Shown piece after piece: positions 20,682-31,404 of a stretch of 64,000 bases of DNA. Position 1 is the stretch's first letter. Each line of letters opens with the position of its first letter. This DNA is from Cryptomeria japonica (Eukaryota > Streptophyta > Pinopsida > Cupressales > Cupressaceae), in the NCBI RefSeq assembly GCF_030272615.1, contig NC_081415.1, positions 232,507,303-232,571,302 on the forward strand, written 5' to 3'. A program made the translations under genes and the position numbers. The notes beneath the pieces were generated by a model. The model saw only the letters and a program-made list of their open reading frames with translations. It had not been told where the DNA came from and ran no database searches.

Positions 20682-22874
20682 TCAGATCTGTTGCTACCTA
20701 TTCTTGTTTTTTGAAGATTTTTTGGAGCTTTGAGGGTTTCAATTTTTTCAAAGCTTTTTATTTGGATCTGGGGTGCTTCTTTGTTTTTGGGCTCAAACGA
20801 ACCTCACTGTTGAGCTCAGATTACCAAAAAACCCCCATTTTCATATAAATTTGTCCAATTTGGACAACTTTGGCCTTTGGAATTTTTGGGGGGTTTTAGC
20901 CCTTTTGGACACGAATTTCAAGAAAATTCACAAAAAATAAAAATAAAAAATTATTTTGCAATTTAACAGCTTGCAGGCCGACACAAAAAAAGAGGGGCAA
21001 TTTTTTTTTGGGCCCGCATAGGGCTAACAGTCTCTGTGCAGGTCGTCGGGTACCGTGGGCGGTACTGCTAGTGGTCCCACCCCCGACGGCCTCCATGGCC
21101 CCTTGTCTGCCATTTTTTTTTGGTCAGTGGTTTTTTCCCCAAAACCGCCGCCTTCTGCCCTCGTGCCTTGGTTTCTCACCCCCCGCCCTCTAGCCATCGC
21201 CACCGCCACCTAGGCCCCCAGCCTGTCAGTTTCTTTCTCTGACCACCATCACTCTTTTCTAGAAGCCGACATCTGTTTCTGGAGAGAGATTTTTTCCGGC
21301 AGGGTTTTTTTTCAGGCAACAGGGGAATATTCCAAAAATATTCCACTAACATTAGCATGATGTCATGTTCACGTCAACGGTACGAATAGCTATGCATGAC
21401 CTCTTTGAACCCTCTTTGTGCCCTAAAAGAGGTATTTTTTTCAGTTGGCCATAACTTGGGCATAAAATACCATTTTTTGGCAAACGAGATATCGTCGGAA
21501 AGCTAGTTTCATATACTTTCTAGATTTGTGGGTTTTTTTGCCTGATTTTTCTACTAGTACATTCTACAACCATTTAAAGATAGAGGTGTTTTTTTTTCAG
21601 TACTGAGCTCATATCTTTTTGCCAGTTTCTCTATTTTTCGCAATTCCAGCGGTGTTGGGATGATGTTTGAGAGCTCTTCATAGCCATCCATGCACTTTTT
21701 TCTAGATTTTACTCTAGGTACATTTTATTCATTTTTTTGTGTTTTCACACTCTGGTGAATTACTTGGACATATGAGATCGTGGAAGCTTCTTGTTTGCGT
21801 GGGATGACCTAATTATGGTTGTTCTTCATGTATTTCTAGCCTTTTGTCTTCTTTGAGCATTGTATACGTCATTTTGTAAGCATTTTCCTTTTTGTACACA
21901 CACTAAGATAAAGTGCCACTATGCCTTGCATGCTTAGGATCTTCCACATCTTGTGCCTTATTATACTTGCACTCCATTATAAAGTGTCATGGGGGGTTTG
22001 ATGTTTGCATTTGTTTTCCATATACCTTTGTCATGTGAGTGTTCCTTCCACGACATTAGCCTCATGGTGTGTGTCAAGTGAGTGTTTCATCCATGACACT
22101 AGCCTTTATATATGTTTGTACTTTCTGCTGCACTCTCGATGTTCCTGGTTCTTCGTCATGCAGTTTTTCTTGGCATTCAGTTTTAGTGTACCTGTCACCT
22201 CTCCCTTGTCAGCATTATGTGGGGGGGGGGGGGGGGTTCTCCTATTTGTTTTTGGTTCTAATGCTTCCTTGGTTCATTGGAGTGAGCTATGTATTAAGTA
22301 TTTGTTCCTATGTACTAGGCAGATGCAGTGGCTGGTTACCTATGCATTTTGGTGAGATGGATCATTTACCATATGGACACTCTTTCATTCCTATTTTTGG
22401 AGGCAACCTTCCATCTTCGATTGATCATCTCTTCATACTTTGGTATTTTTTTCCATTTGTATCTTTGAGTTCAGTTGTTTGCCTTTGTTTTCCATCTGAT
22501 TCAAGAAGTTTTATTTGAGGGCACTCATGCATATTACAGTCTTCTCTACTAGATCATCTTCTATTTCAGTGGAGGTTCTTCAGATCGACAATTAATCTTG
22601 ATAGTTTTTGCAGCTTCATGCTTCAGTGGTGTTCTTCATGTTCATCCTTTGTTCTTGTTTTCTGAAACATTCTCTAGTTTGGAGGCTTCTTCAGTACTTA
22701 ACTAGCCTTCATCTCTTTTTGGAGTAGATTTTTTTCCCATGAGGTTTTCTCTATTTCTTCACTTTATAGAGATCTTTTGTACTTGGGTACCTCATCAGGC
22801 CTAGTTGTCGGGACCCATTGTTACTTTCATGCATTTTTAGTCCTTAGTTGTTTTTAGCTACTCCCTAAGTTCAT
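20682..22874 (+). other. LARD-1 internal non-coding region
   Basis: Composition is T-rich on this strand, with GC-rich islands near 21000-21240 (GCCGCC- and CCCACC-like stretches) and a G16 homopolymer at 22221-22236. No protein domain was seen on either strand. The region probably acts as packaging leader and RNA scaffold, but that is inference. Confidence 0.7.
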
Positions 22875-22886
22875 CTTAAGGGGGGG
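22875..22886 (+). other. LARD-1 polypurine tract
   Basis: CTTAAGGGGGGG-type run ending directly at the right LTR start (TGCTAGAG). Confidence 0.8.
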
Positions 22887-23205
22887 TGCTAGAGTTATCA
22901 TGTTGTGGCTAATAATTATTTATTTAATTATTAATCTATTATCCTCTACGCTTAAGCTAAACTTAGGCATTTAATAATAAAGTACACATTATCCCTTTAG
23001 GGTTTCTTTAGGGTTGCACACCTTTAGGGTTGCTAATCTCCTTTTATAAGGATTGTATTGTACTTTTTTATTAATTCCCTCACTGAATGATAATATTTTT
23101 CTTCAGAGCCATTATTGCTTTGTTGTCTCCATTCTTCTCTTGTGACAGGTATTTTGCTTGCACGTGTTCTTGGGATCTCTGAAGTTGTATTTCTCAACTT
23201 CTTCA
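22887..23205 (+). repeat. LARD-1 3' LTR
   Basis: Second copy of the 319-bp LTR, with first bases TGCTAGAG against TGTTAGAG in the left copy. Ends CTTCTTCA, then AAAAT as probable target duplication. Confidence 0.94.
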
Positions 23206-23930
23206 AAAATGTTGAGTCTCTTCTTGCACAAAAATGTTATCACAAATAGGATCAATGTTGGGAGTGGGATTACCACTAGTCATTAATGTTTCATCCCTAT
23301 AGGAAGAGTATTAAAAGAAGGTATAATGTTAGTAGGAAAGATAGGCATCATATCATCCTCTATCACCAAAGGATCTACATGGGAGAGGTACTCTCTAGGA
23401 GAAGGATCATTGTTACTCTTCAAGGATTCATCCTTGGGAGGGGGATCTTTGAAAGATATTAAAAATCTCTTCTTGAACTAGGGTATCCTCATGAGTAGAG
23501 CCAAGTTGGAGAGAGAGAAATGCTTCATCTTTAGAGGGAAGATTATTGAAATGAATAGAAGGTGAGGTGTTATTAAGGGAATTGGAAATCATATCACCCT
23601 CTTTTACCATAATATCATCTTCTTTGACCAAGGTACTCTCATATGGGAGGGAAAAATTAAGAGAATAATCAACACCATCATCTAATGTTTCATCCCAAAT
23701 ATGAAGATCATTGAGAGAAGTGTTAGAAATTTCTCCTTGCATTATGGTGTCCTCATTGGTAGACACAATTTTGGGAGAGGGAATAGCATTATTTATTAAT
23801 GGTTCATCTTTAAAAGGGAGAGCATTAATGCATATGTTATTTAAATCATCCTCTTGTCTCCAAATGTCCTTAGTAGGCTCTTTAGGGGAGGGGTGAAGAG
23901 TCATAAGGAGGTCTCAAAAAATATCATGAT
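23206..23930 (-). pseudogene. Gypsy-H gag-like protein with acidic degenerate repeats, N-terminal part
   Basis: Open from 23904 to 23428 (158 codons), continued after one frameshift to the LARD-1 edge. The protein is acidic and built of loose repeats of about 35-45 residues: a K/W-D-E-x-L start, a proline-serine centre and an S/T-x-E-D-T-x-V/M-Q-x-E end (STNEDTIMQGE, STLVKEDDIMVKEGD, STHEDTLVQEE, and a last IFVQEE). It joins the 19541-20350 segment once LARD-1 is removed. No known fold is recognised. It could be a spacer of a gypsy polyprotein or a decayed host gene. Confidence 0.5.
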
Positions 23931-24254
23931 ATAAAGACAAGTTGGTTGAAGGTTCATGTGCAAGGAATGGGGTTTGGGGCAACTTGGAAAATGATGTTTG
24001 GGTGGCTATATAGGTTTTTTCCTTAGTCAAACCCCTTGTTTTAGTGATTTACACCTCCACAAATAGCCCATAATGTATTTAAAATGTGTGTGCAAGAACC
24101 TTATGTGTGTATAAGATCCTAAATGTGCTAAAATGAAAGAATTAGAGTTCTACAATTATGATATGAATATAAAACCCTAAATGAACATAATGTACATGAA
24201 AATGCTTTAAATCACAAATGCAATAATGGATCTAAAGCTCTAATGTAGATCTAA

Positions 24255-24492
24255 AAATAAGTGTTGTGAAACCATATAAAGATATGAAAATAACATGAAA
24301 CCATACCAAACGCTAAGGATGAGGTACAAGCCAATCAATAGTCAGTGATCTCCTATTATTCTCTAATATCTTCAAATAAGTGTTGTGAAACCATATAAAG
24401 ATATGAAAATAACATGAAACCATACCAAACGCTAAGGAAGAGGTACAAGCCAATCAACAATCAGTGATCTCCTATTATTCTCTAATATCTTC
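24255..24492. repeat. 119-bp tandem duplication
   Basis: 24255-24373 and 24374-24492 are nearly identical head-to-tail copies beginning AAATAAGTGTTGTGAAACC and ending AATATCTTC. They differ at a few bases only (for example GGATGAGG against GGAAGAGG). Confidence 0.96.
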
Positions 24493-25271
24493 AAAGCTTC
24501 AATTGATGATGAAAATGGTTGATGAAGACTTGATTAATGTTTTATTTTATGATTGAAGACTCCACATAACCTGTACTTTCACTTCATGAGAGGCTCCTTC
24601 AATTACTTGTAGATGGATCCTTCAAATAAGGAAAGGAAATGCTATATGTATGAAACCCTAACCTTTTTATGATCATAGGCTGACCTAGAAATGATATAAT
24701 TTCACACCAAGTTGGATTTAAACATTATAATACTGCCAAAACATGATCCTGAAATTCGGGGAGAAAAAGTCGAGACCGTGGTGGTATAGCCACCACCATA
24801 GTTCAGTTGACTTTTTTCCAATCTTTTACGGATGCAAGGTATCACAATTATAAAGTCAATCCTAGTTCGGTGTGACAATTCAAAGTGTTTAGATATGCAA
24901 AATCGGGCCTTGAAGGTCGAAATAGGATATAATTAGGGACTTTAATGAATTAATTAATTGAAAGAATAAAATAAAAAGGGATACACTTAGATTTAAGGGC
25001 CCAATTTTATGATGTGTAGAGGTATGAAAGAGGACTTCAGATTGAATTAAATTAATTAATTAAATTCTTAAAGGGAATTTATAATGCAAGATGCAACACA
25101 CTAAGGTAGGTGCTAACCTAAGCGTGGAAATGTGCCACCCAATTAAGGGTGTACAATGTATGATGCTAAATATTTGAAAATTATTGTTATAGCCTATAGA
25201 ACACATGATTATCCGCATGAGAGAGTAACACTATTTCACCAAAGGAAATCAATCGATTTTTTTGTTTGCAT

Positions 25272-25518
25272 ATTCCCAACTTGTGTCAAAATGGAAGTGT
25301 TGGAGCAAGGTATGGGCACACATTGAAGCATAAAGGATATAAGAATTTCCTTAAAAGTTGTAGTTACAATTGATCTTGTAGTCATGCATGAACATGTGGA
25401 AGTATAAACAAAGGATATGAACTATTGGAAAGAATGCCCTAAAAACCGTTGTCATGGAGTACCTCACAATGACAAATGCTGCAACCTTTAATTCGTTATT
25501 TTGACACAAGTTGGGAAT
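25272..25518. repeat. 21-bp perfect inverted repeat
   Basis: ATTCCCAACTTGTGTCAAAA(T) at 25272-25292 is the reverse complement of 25498-25518. Pairing can continue imperfectly outwards (TTTGTTTGCATA against TTAGCTAGCAAA). The spacer is about 205 bases. Confidence 0.92.
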
Positions 25519-25697
25519 AAGCTAGCAAATATGAATTAATCAAGTTAACTATCTAATATCCTATAACCTCTTATAGTTGGGATTTCAACCATGAGTATGA
25601 TCAACTATCAAAACTATCATGATCTATGGTGGTATTTTGAGAATTGGTTCAAGCCTAATAACAAATTAGAAGTTGTACAATTTGTCATTGTGAGGTA
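25460..25697. repeat. 17-bp perfect inverted repeat
   Basis: TACCTCACAATGACAAA at 25460-25476 is the reverse complement of 25681-25697. It interlocks with the 21-bp inverted repeat to its left. Confidence 0.92.
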
Positions 25698-25744
25698 GTA
25701 TCCCACTTGCTTTGAAAAGAATTACATTTACACCCTCATACTTC

Positions 25745-25990
25745 TATTGAACACACCACGAGGCTGAGAGGGGTGGGGAGGTGAATTAGTCTAGACCTTA
25801 AAACACTTTACTTCTTATCCTTTAACTTTAAAACCACAATTAATATATCTTTACAATTATGAAACAATAAAGTACAAAGCACACAAGAACACCAGATCTA
25901 CAAGGAAAACCCAAGAATTAAAAACCATGGTAAGAATCACACTCACAAAATGAATAATTGGTTACAATGTTTTAGACTCAAGATAAAAGA
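25745..25990 (-). repeat. Fragment of a copia LTR end (Copia-B-like)
   Basis: Starts TATTGAACAC like the Copia-B left LTR (TATTGAACAG), followed by a G-rich box and GTGAATTAGTCT, then ACAAGGAAAACCC and AAAAACCATGGT, the two motifs common to the copia LTRs here. It ends where a TGTAACACCCC sequence begins. No partner LTR was found. Confidence 0.6.
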
Positions 25991-27126
25991 TGTAACACCC
26001 CACCAAGGAACCCCGGAGGATCTAACTAGACTAACTCAAATAAGGGTGAAATAATTATTATTTTTTAAACCTTTAAGTGTGCTTCCTACAACAATTTAGG
26101 AACAATTCTAAGCTTAATTGCACAAGAGGAAGTAAAACAACTAAACTATCCTCTAAGTTTCCTCAACGATGTTACAAAACCACCCACACAACATGAAAGG
26201 AATTAAATATAATCTTAGTTAACATTTGATCCATTTATGAGCATAGATGAGAAAGCTAATAGAATTGAACCTACTATACAAATTTAATTTAATCAAATTA
26301 AGAAACTGAATAGCATTCAATTATCTTCTAAGACTAGATTCATTTTAGATCCAATACCAAAAGTTCCTACAACATACATGATATTGAACAATGAACATAT
26401 ATGCATTTCAAGTTACATAAGATCTTTATTTCAATTTGCCAACATAAGTCCTACCAAATAATATCACCTAAACCACATTACATTTACATCATAGTTACAT
26501 CATTTTCCTAGAAGGCATGTACATAATACAACTATATTTGATATAAACATAACTATAATATGAAGGATGAATTAAACTTCACCTAATCCACTAAGCTGAC
26601 CAAATCCAAGAGAAGAAACTAGAGAATGAGAAAATCCAATCCACGCATGAACAGGTTCAAAATCCCCAATGGAAGAAGGTATCTGCCCCGCGACCATGTG
26701 GAGCCTGAAGGACCATCCTCTATATTAGGAGATAGGCATATGGACCACAAACACACAAACATAGGATAAACAAACACATGGTTGTAACTCACTTACATAG
26801 TGTAAGGCCAAACAATCAAAATACACGAAGATGAATCTCATAACAGGAATACTCCAGAAGCTCATAAAGAAGAAAAAGAGTAGGACACTAGTGCTCAAAG
26901 GGAGAGTATCATCACATAGCTTGATATGGGTTATTCTGGAAGATCTTCATAGGTCCCAACCTCCATGCTAGGTTATCCTGGCAGCCTCTCTCGACCCATG
27001 GCCCCCATACAAGACTCATGTGCAACCAACATAACTTCCAAGAGGACAAGGCAATTGATCTTGCCATTTCTGGTCTTCCCACCTCATCTTGAGCCTAAAC
27101 AAGCACTCAATCCATGAGCGGGGTGT
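25991..27126. repeat. LTR-like sequence starting TGTAACACCCC, cut by Element C
   Basis: Begins with TGTAACACCCC, a start seen in some plant gypsy LTRs, and holds no coding trace. It runs to the left edge of Element C. The sequence beyond the right edge of Element C (56482 on) may be its continuation, but no matching LTR, primer site or target duplication supports this. Confidence 0.35.
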
Positions 27127-28246
27127 TGCAAACAAGGAACACTAAGAGGAGGGGGTGAACCAGTGTTCAATAATTTTTAATCTTCTTTAGTTTTCCTTTA
27201 ATCCACTTAATACAAATGAACAAGATAGATAAGCACAAGAAAAACACACACAAACCCACCACAATAACACACAGATTTTGTACGTGGAAAACCTGGTCAA
27301 GGGAAAAACCGCGGTGGGAATCCTGCTCATAGTAAGATGATACTCTATTTGAAGTATATGAAAATTTTACATAGGAATGCATATGCATTTAGGCACACTG
27401 CCTAGACCTCACTACTCAAATACAATAAGGGCTACAACCCCAGAAGGCTCATTGCCTTACAAAAGAGTTACAAGAGTAACATACATAAAGATGAACTATT
27501 AATTAGCATCTGCAAATGCCTGAGATAGTTCTGGTTTAAGTTCAAAGTACAATTGTCTCTCTGCTCTGAGACTCACTGTTCTGTTTTGCTGAACTGCTTC
27601 AATCTAGAGAAAAAATACTTCAATGGTGCACTTGAAACTACTTACATTCACACATATACATGACTCACATACTCTTTGATATCTAAAATGAATTTTCCAA
27701 ACTCTTAAATATATCTGCAACATGAATTAAGATTAATTCCATGTCAGCCCAAAAACTGCATAACACACAACATGAAACATGTTGTCCAAGTCGGCTCAAA
27801 TCAATCAAAACAACTAAGCGGACCAAAAAAAAATGTCCACATGCTTCCCACAGGCTATCTTACCAACCTTGAACACACAATGAACAACAAAAATTGATAA
27901 GCAAGATGCACAAAATGAATCATCACACCTTACCATAGATAACCATTGTTCTAACCAAAGACAGGATTATTGGACCTTCTAACTTGCACAAAGCTTATTA
28001 CCGGGGACTATAAACTTGGAATAAGATAAAATATATATTCATAACACATCTCCTAGATCCACAAAGAAAAATAATAAACCAAAATAATCCGCCAACCAAA
28101 ATATTGTACACTCTATCGGATACCCTATTCATCTTAGCAAACCTACCCAACTTAAGTAATCTTGAAAACATGAAGTGTGGATTCCAAAACTGATGTGAGT
28201 TGCCATCAATGACAACATCTCAACATACATGCAATGTCTCTTTCCA
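27127..28246 (-). repeat. Element C 3' LTR
   Basis: Matches 55344-56481 closely throughout; starts TGCAAACAAGGAACACT and ends TGTCTCTTTCCA. The hairpin box is at 27137-27168 with the 7-bp stem GAACACT/AGTGTTC. Confidence 0.93.
27137..27168 (-). other. LTR hairpin box in Element C 3' LTR
   Basis: GAACACT at 27137-27143 pairs perfectly with AGTGTTC at 27162-27168. The loop holds AAGAGG, a run of G and TGAAC. The same stem is kept in the other LTR (55354-55384). Confidence 0.65.
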
Positions 28247-28276
28247 AGAATCTCCCCCTTTGGCATTGATGGCAAC
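28199..28276 (-). other. Element C polypurine tract with flanking inverted repeat
   Basis: The tract AAAGGGGGAGATT (minus strand, about 28249-28261) lies near the LTR end. GTTGCCATCAATG at 28199-28211 pairs perfectly with 28264-28276 across it. Confidence 0.8.
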
Positions 28277-28483
28277 ACTTATTGAAAAATGACTGTGTTG
28301 GATCAAAACCAAAAAATATACACTGCAACCAAAAATCAAATCACGGGATTTCAAAGAATCAAAGAATTAAGAATCTCCCCCTAGGATCAACATTTTTCAC
28401 TCCTATACACTCCCCCTTTGACATCAGGGAAAAATTTAAGACACTGGAAATCAATAATTGAGGCCAAAAATGTTGTACAGTCC

Positions 28484-29848
28484 TCATAAAAACATGAAAA
28501 TATCTGCATACAGATTCTTCAAAGAGTCCAAGTGACTATCCCAACCCTTTTGTAGATTCTCAAAAAGTGTTAAGAACCCACTAAGAAGATAAGATTGCAC
28601 TTCTACAGTCTTGAGATCATTTAGATCACCTGTCTTGAGAGCACTTTCATCATCTTGAAGAGCATTTAGCATTACATCCAACTTAGAGACAATATGACTC
28701 CTATTTTCTCCAACTCTACCAATTATCCTTTCCCGATCATAACTCAAACTTTGAATCTTCTAAAGCAATGAAATTGCCTGATTTTCATGTTGGCTTAAAT
28801 AATTTCAAAATGGATCAACTGACTTAGATATGCTTTCCAACTGATCCTTGTAATTTTGAGACTTCTTCTCAATATATGCAGTGAACTTGTTTAGAGATAA
28901 GCATGATTTATACAAGTTTCCACCTATGGTTATTGCATCTCGCATGCTTTTCACATAGTTACTCAATGTGGGTATATCATTTGATATCATTTTCTTTAGG
29001 GTGCAGATCCTTTTAGCTTCAATTTCATTCCTGACCTTAACCTCTATAGATTTCTCAAAAGATTCAAAATGAGAATTAATAGAATCAATTAGACTTTTCA
29101 ATTGTCCAGATGAAGTATTAGATGAATCCTTTTGGAATGAGGGCATTAAATTCTCTAAAGTACTAACTACCATGTCCATCAACAAGCTGCCTTCAGTGTG
29201 ATATTTTAAAAGGTCTTCACTGGATTTGGCTTGAGCAAAAGATGCCAACTAAATTTTTCTAATGGGAGATAGGGAAGCAAGATTGATTGGTCCTTGTATA
29301 AACTCTGGATTATCAATGACCTACTTACCTTTCACCATCTCTTCAATGTCTATTGTAATAGCTTCGACTTCAATCTTAACTTATATCTTCTCCAGATTCT
29401 CTTCTGCAATTGCATCCTTTCCAGGTGCTGAAGAGATCTCAACCTTGTTTGCTTCATTCCCACCTACATCATTCTCCACTCTACTTCCTTCTGGAATATT
29501 GGCTTCTACATGATCTGTTGGTTGAACTTCCAAAATAGAAGTGTCACCTACTGCTTGCCCAACTGGAGGCTCTACCAGAATTGAGGGTGTGTCCACCTTG
29601 ATCTACTTAGTTTACTAATGGGTGTCATCTTTATCCTTTGCCAAATTGACTTCATATTTATTTTCTTGCAAAAATTTTGTCCAAATCTTCTTTGTTTCCT
29701 TAGCCACTTTATCAATCTTACTGAACATGATCTTGTTTACTCTATGCTCACTCTGAAACTTATCCTTGGCTAACCAAAGTAATCTATCTATCTCTTCCTT
29801 AGTAATAACTAAACACAAATTGACTAATATATATTCCTCCAGTTTCTC
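28484..29848 (-). pseudogene. Element C ORF2, C-terminal part
   Basis: Continues ORF2 after the Copia-B insertion. The frame reads EKLEEYILVNLCLVITKEEI at 29848, then an acidic linker (DTSILEVQPTDHVEANIPEG), and a helical stretch from 29248 to 28805 (FAQAKSSEDLLKYHTEGSLL; LESISKSVDPF) and from 28747 to 28484 (NRSHIVSKLDVMLNALQDDE, ending FMFL). Predicted by eye to be mostly helical and coiled. Four or five stops interrupt it. No homologous family recognised. Confidence 0.6.
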
Positions 29849-31252
29849 TATTGAACAGAGAGCACCACTAAGAGGGGGTGAATCAGTGGTTCCTATCTCT
29901 TTAGTCTTTAGCAATCCAACTCCAGATAGTCAACTTTTTACTTGACCACAACAGTCATATTGGTAATGCAAGAGAGAAGAACAAAGAGATCATCCACACT
30001 CAAGAGATTCACAACACCAAATTTACAAGGAAAACCCAATATGGGAAAAGCCTCGGTGAGAAGAGCTGCTGGAGACTACTGCTCCAATCCAGCCTCACAA
30101 GTAAAACATAGATTTACAAAGATTTTGGGCACCAACCCAAGGAGCACCAACCCCTACACCAAGCTTCAACTTGGCAACGTATAATGAAATACTATTTGAA
30201 TATAGTTAAGGCTTCTTGTTGCAAATGAATTCTGCAACTCTTGAATCAAATAACTCTCTGCCAGTTTACAATCTTTTCTCCTTCACTAGAGCTCACACTA
30301 TCGATTGTGAGATCACTATCTATATTTCTCAAACTCTGTTATCTTTCTCTCCCTGTCACATACAATCTCTCAACACACTTTTTCACTCTAGGATGCTACA
30401 TGCTCTGCCACACCTTACCGGTTAGGTTCAACTGTTAGACTATGACACTACCGATAGAATCCTCTCACCAGTTTGCTTGTTCACTCACACTGCAACTTTG
30501 CTCATGTCACCTTCTGAAGTTTTCTCCTTGCTCACTCTTACATTCCTTGACCACTCAATCTTCACAGCATCAGCACATTTTTGTCTAGAGCTCTCATCTC
30601 TTATTTGATGATTTCCTGCCAAAATGCAATTCAAAGTTTTGATGGTTAGGGTTTCCTCACCATCTACGAGGCAAACCAAATCCAATCAGATCCTGCACAA
30701 TCTAATCACCTTGATGTCCATTGTTCCATCTTTGCCATTTGTGCACCTTTTTTAAAATACTTTTTCCAGATAAGGAAACATGATCCATTATTTGGATCTA
30801 CATCTATCAAACTGCTATTAATATTTATGTTGTTTCCTTCTTGAGGTATTCTTTCAATCAGATCTTCTTGCTTCGAACCAGGCACCAACTGCTCCCTGAT
30901 CTTCCTCCATCATTCCTTCTTCCTCGAGCCGAAATCGATCTGATGCAATCCCGTTATTTGTGGCTCCTTCATTAATAGCAATTATCTATTTCATCAACCC
31001 TGTCAGTGAAGCTTCACCAACCACACCCTACTTGACACCTCAGCTCCACATGACATCACACCAATCAAGACATGACCTACCAACACGCGGTCAGTCCAGA
31101 AAACACATCCTGATGAAACCCTTTGCTGATAGCGTGTTCTTCTTCTGTTAACCAGTAGAGCATCCCATACCGATAACCTTCATGCTTTATGCTCATTGGA
31201 TCTCCATCAAGCTAGTTGACATCAATGACAACTTAGTTCCAAAATGCCAACA
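29849..31252 (-). repeat. Copia-B 3' LTR (1404 bp)
   Basis: Starts TATTGAACAG (the usual TG changed to TA) and ends AATGCCAACA. Contains the hairpin box (29864-29890, stem ACCACT/AGTGGT) and the GGAAAACCC motif at 30024-30060. Confidence 0.95.
29864..29890 (-). other. LTR hairpin box in Copia-B 3' LTR
   Basis: ACCACT 29864-29869 pairs with AGTGGT 29885-29890 around a loop with AAGAGGGGGTGAATC. The right LTR keeps it at 36713-36739. Confidence 0.65.
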
Positions 31253-31280
31253 ATCTCCCCCTTTGGCATTGATGTCAACT
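31214..31280 (-). other. Copia-B polypurine tract with flanking inverted repeat
   Basis: The tract AAAGGGGGAGAT (minus strand, 31253-31264) abuts the LTR. AGTTGACATCAATG at 31214-31227 pairs perfectly with 31267-31280. Confidence 0.85.
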
Positions 31281-31404
31281 TTTTCATAGATCGCAAATCA
31301 CTTAGTATATATACATTTCTCCCCCTTTGACACAATGACAAAGGGTACTTGTGCACTCCCTCTTTGATCCATACCAGGCTCCCCCTGAGCCACATAAGAC
31401 CTTC

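Larger units (their letters stand above)
20351..23205 (+). mobile_element. LARD-1, non-coding LTR retroelement
   Basis: Two 319-bp LTRs, 20351-20669 and 22887-23205, start TG(T/C)TAGAG and end CTTCTTCA. A perfect initiator-Met primer site abuts the left LTR and a purine tract the right one. The internal 2.2 kb has no gag or pol trace in any frame; the longest frame (149 codons at 22069-22518) crosses a 16-base G run and looks random. The flanks GAAAT and AAAAT match at four of five bases, a likely target duplication. It is a large retrotransposon derivative that would need proteins from a relative. It splits the Gypsy-H coding trace. Confidence 0.92.
23931..25744. other. Unassigned non-coding DNA with local repeats
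   Basis: No coding trace. It contains a 119-bp tandem duplication (24255-24492), a short hairpin GTGGTGG-TATAG-CCACCAC near 24780, and two interlocked inverted repeats (25272-25697). The left part, upstream of Gypsy-H, might be its leader or LTR, but no primer site was found. Confidence 0.45.

Noticed and set aside
20670-20690. tRNA gene suggested by the tRNA-complementary stretches near LTRs
   Set aside because: They are 12-base primer-binding sites only; no cloverleaf or A/B boxes around them.
22069-22518. 149-codon open frame
   Set aside because: Lies inside the non-coding LARD-1, crosses a 16-base G run that turns into poly-Gly, and has no domain.
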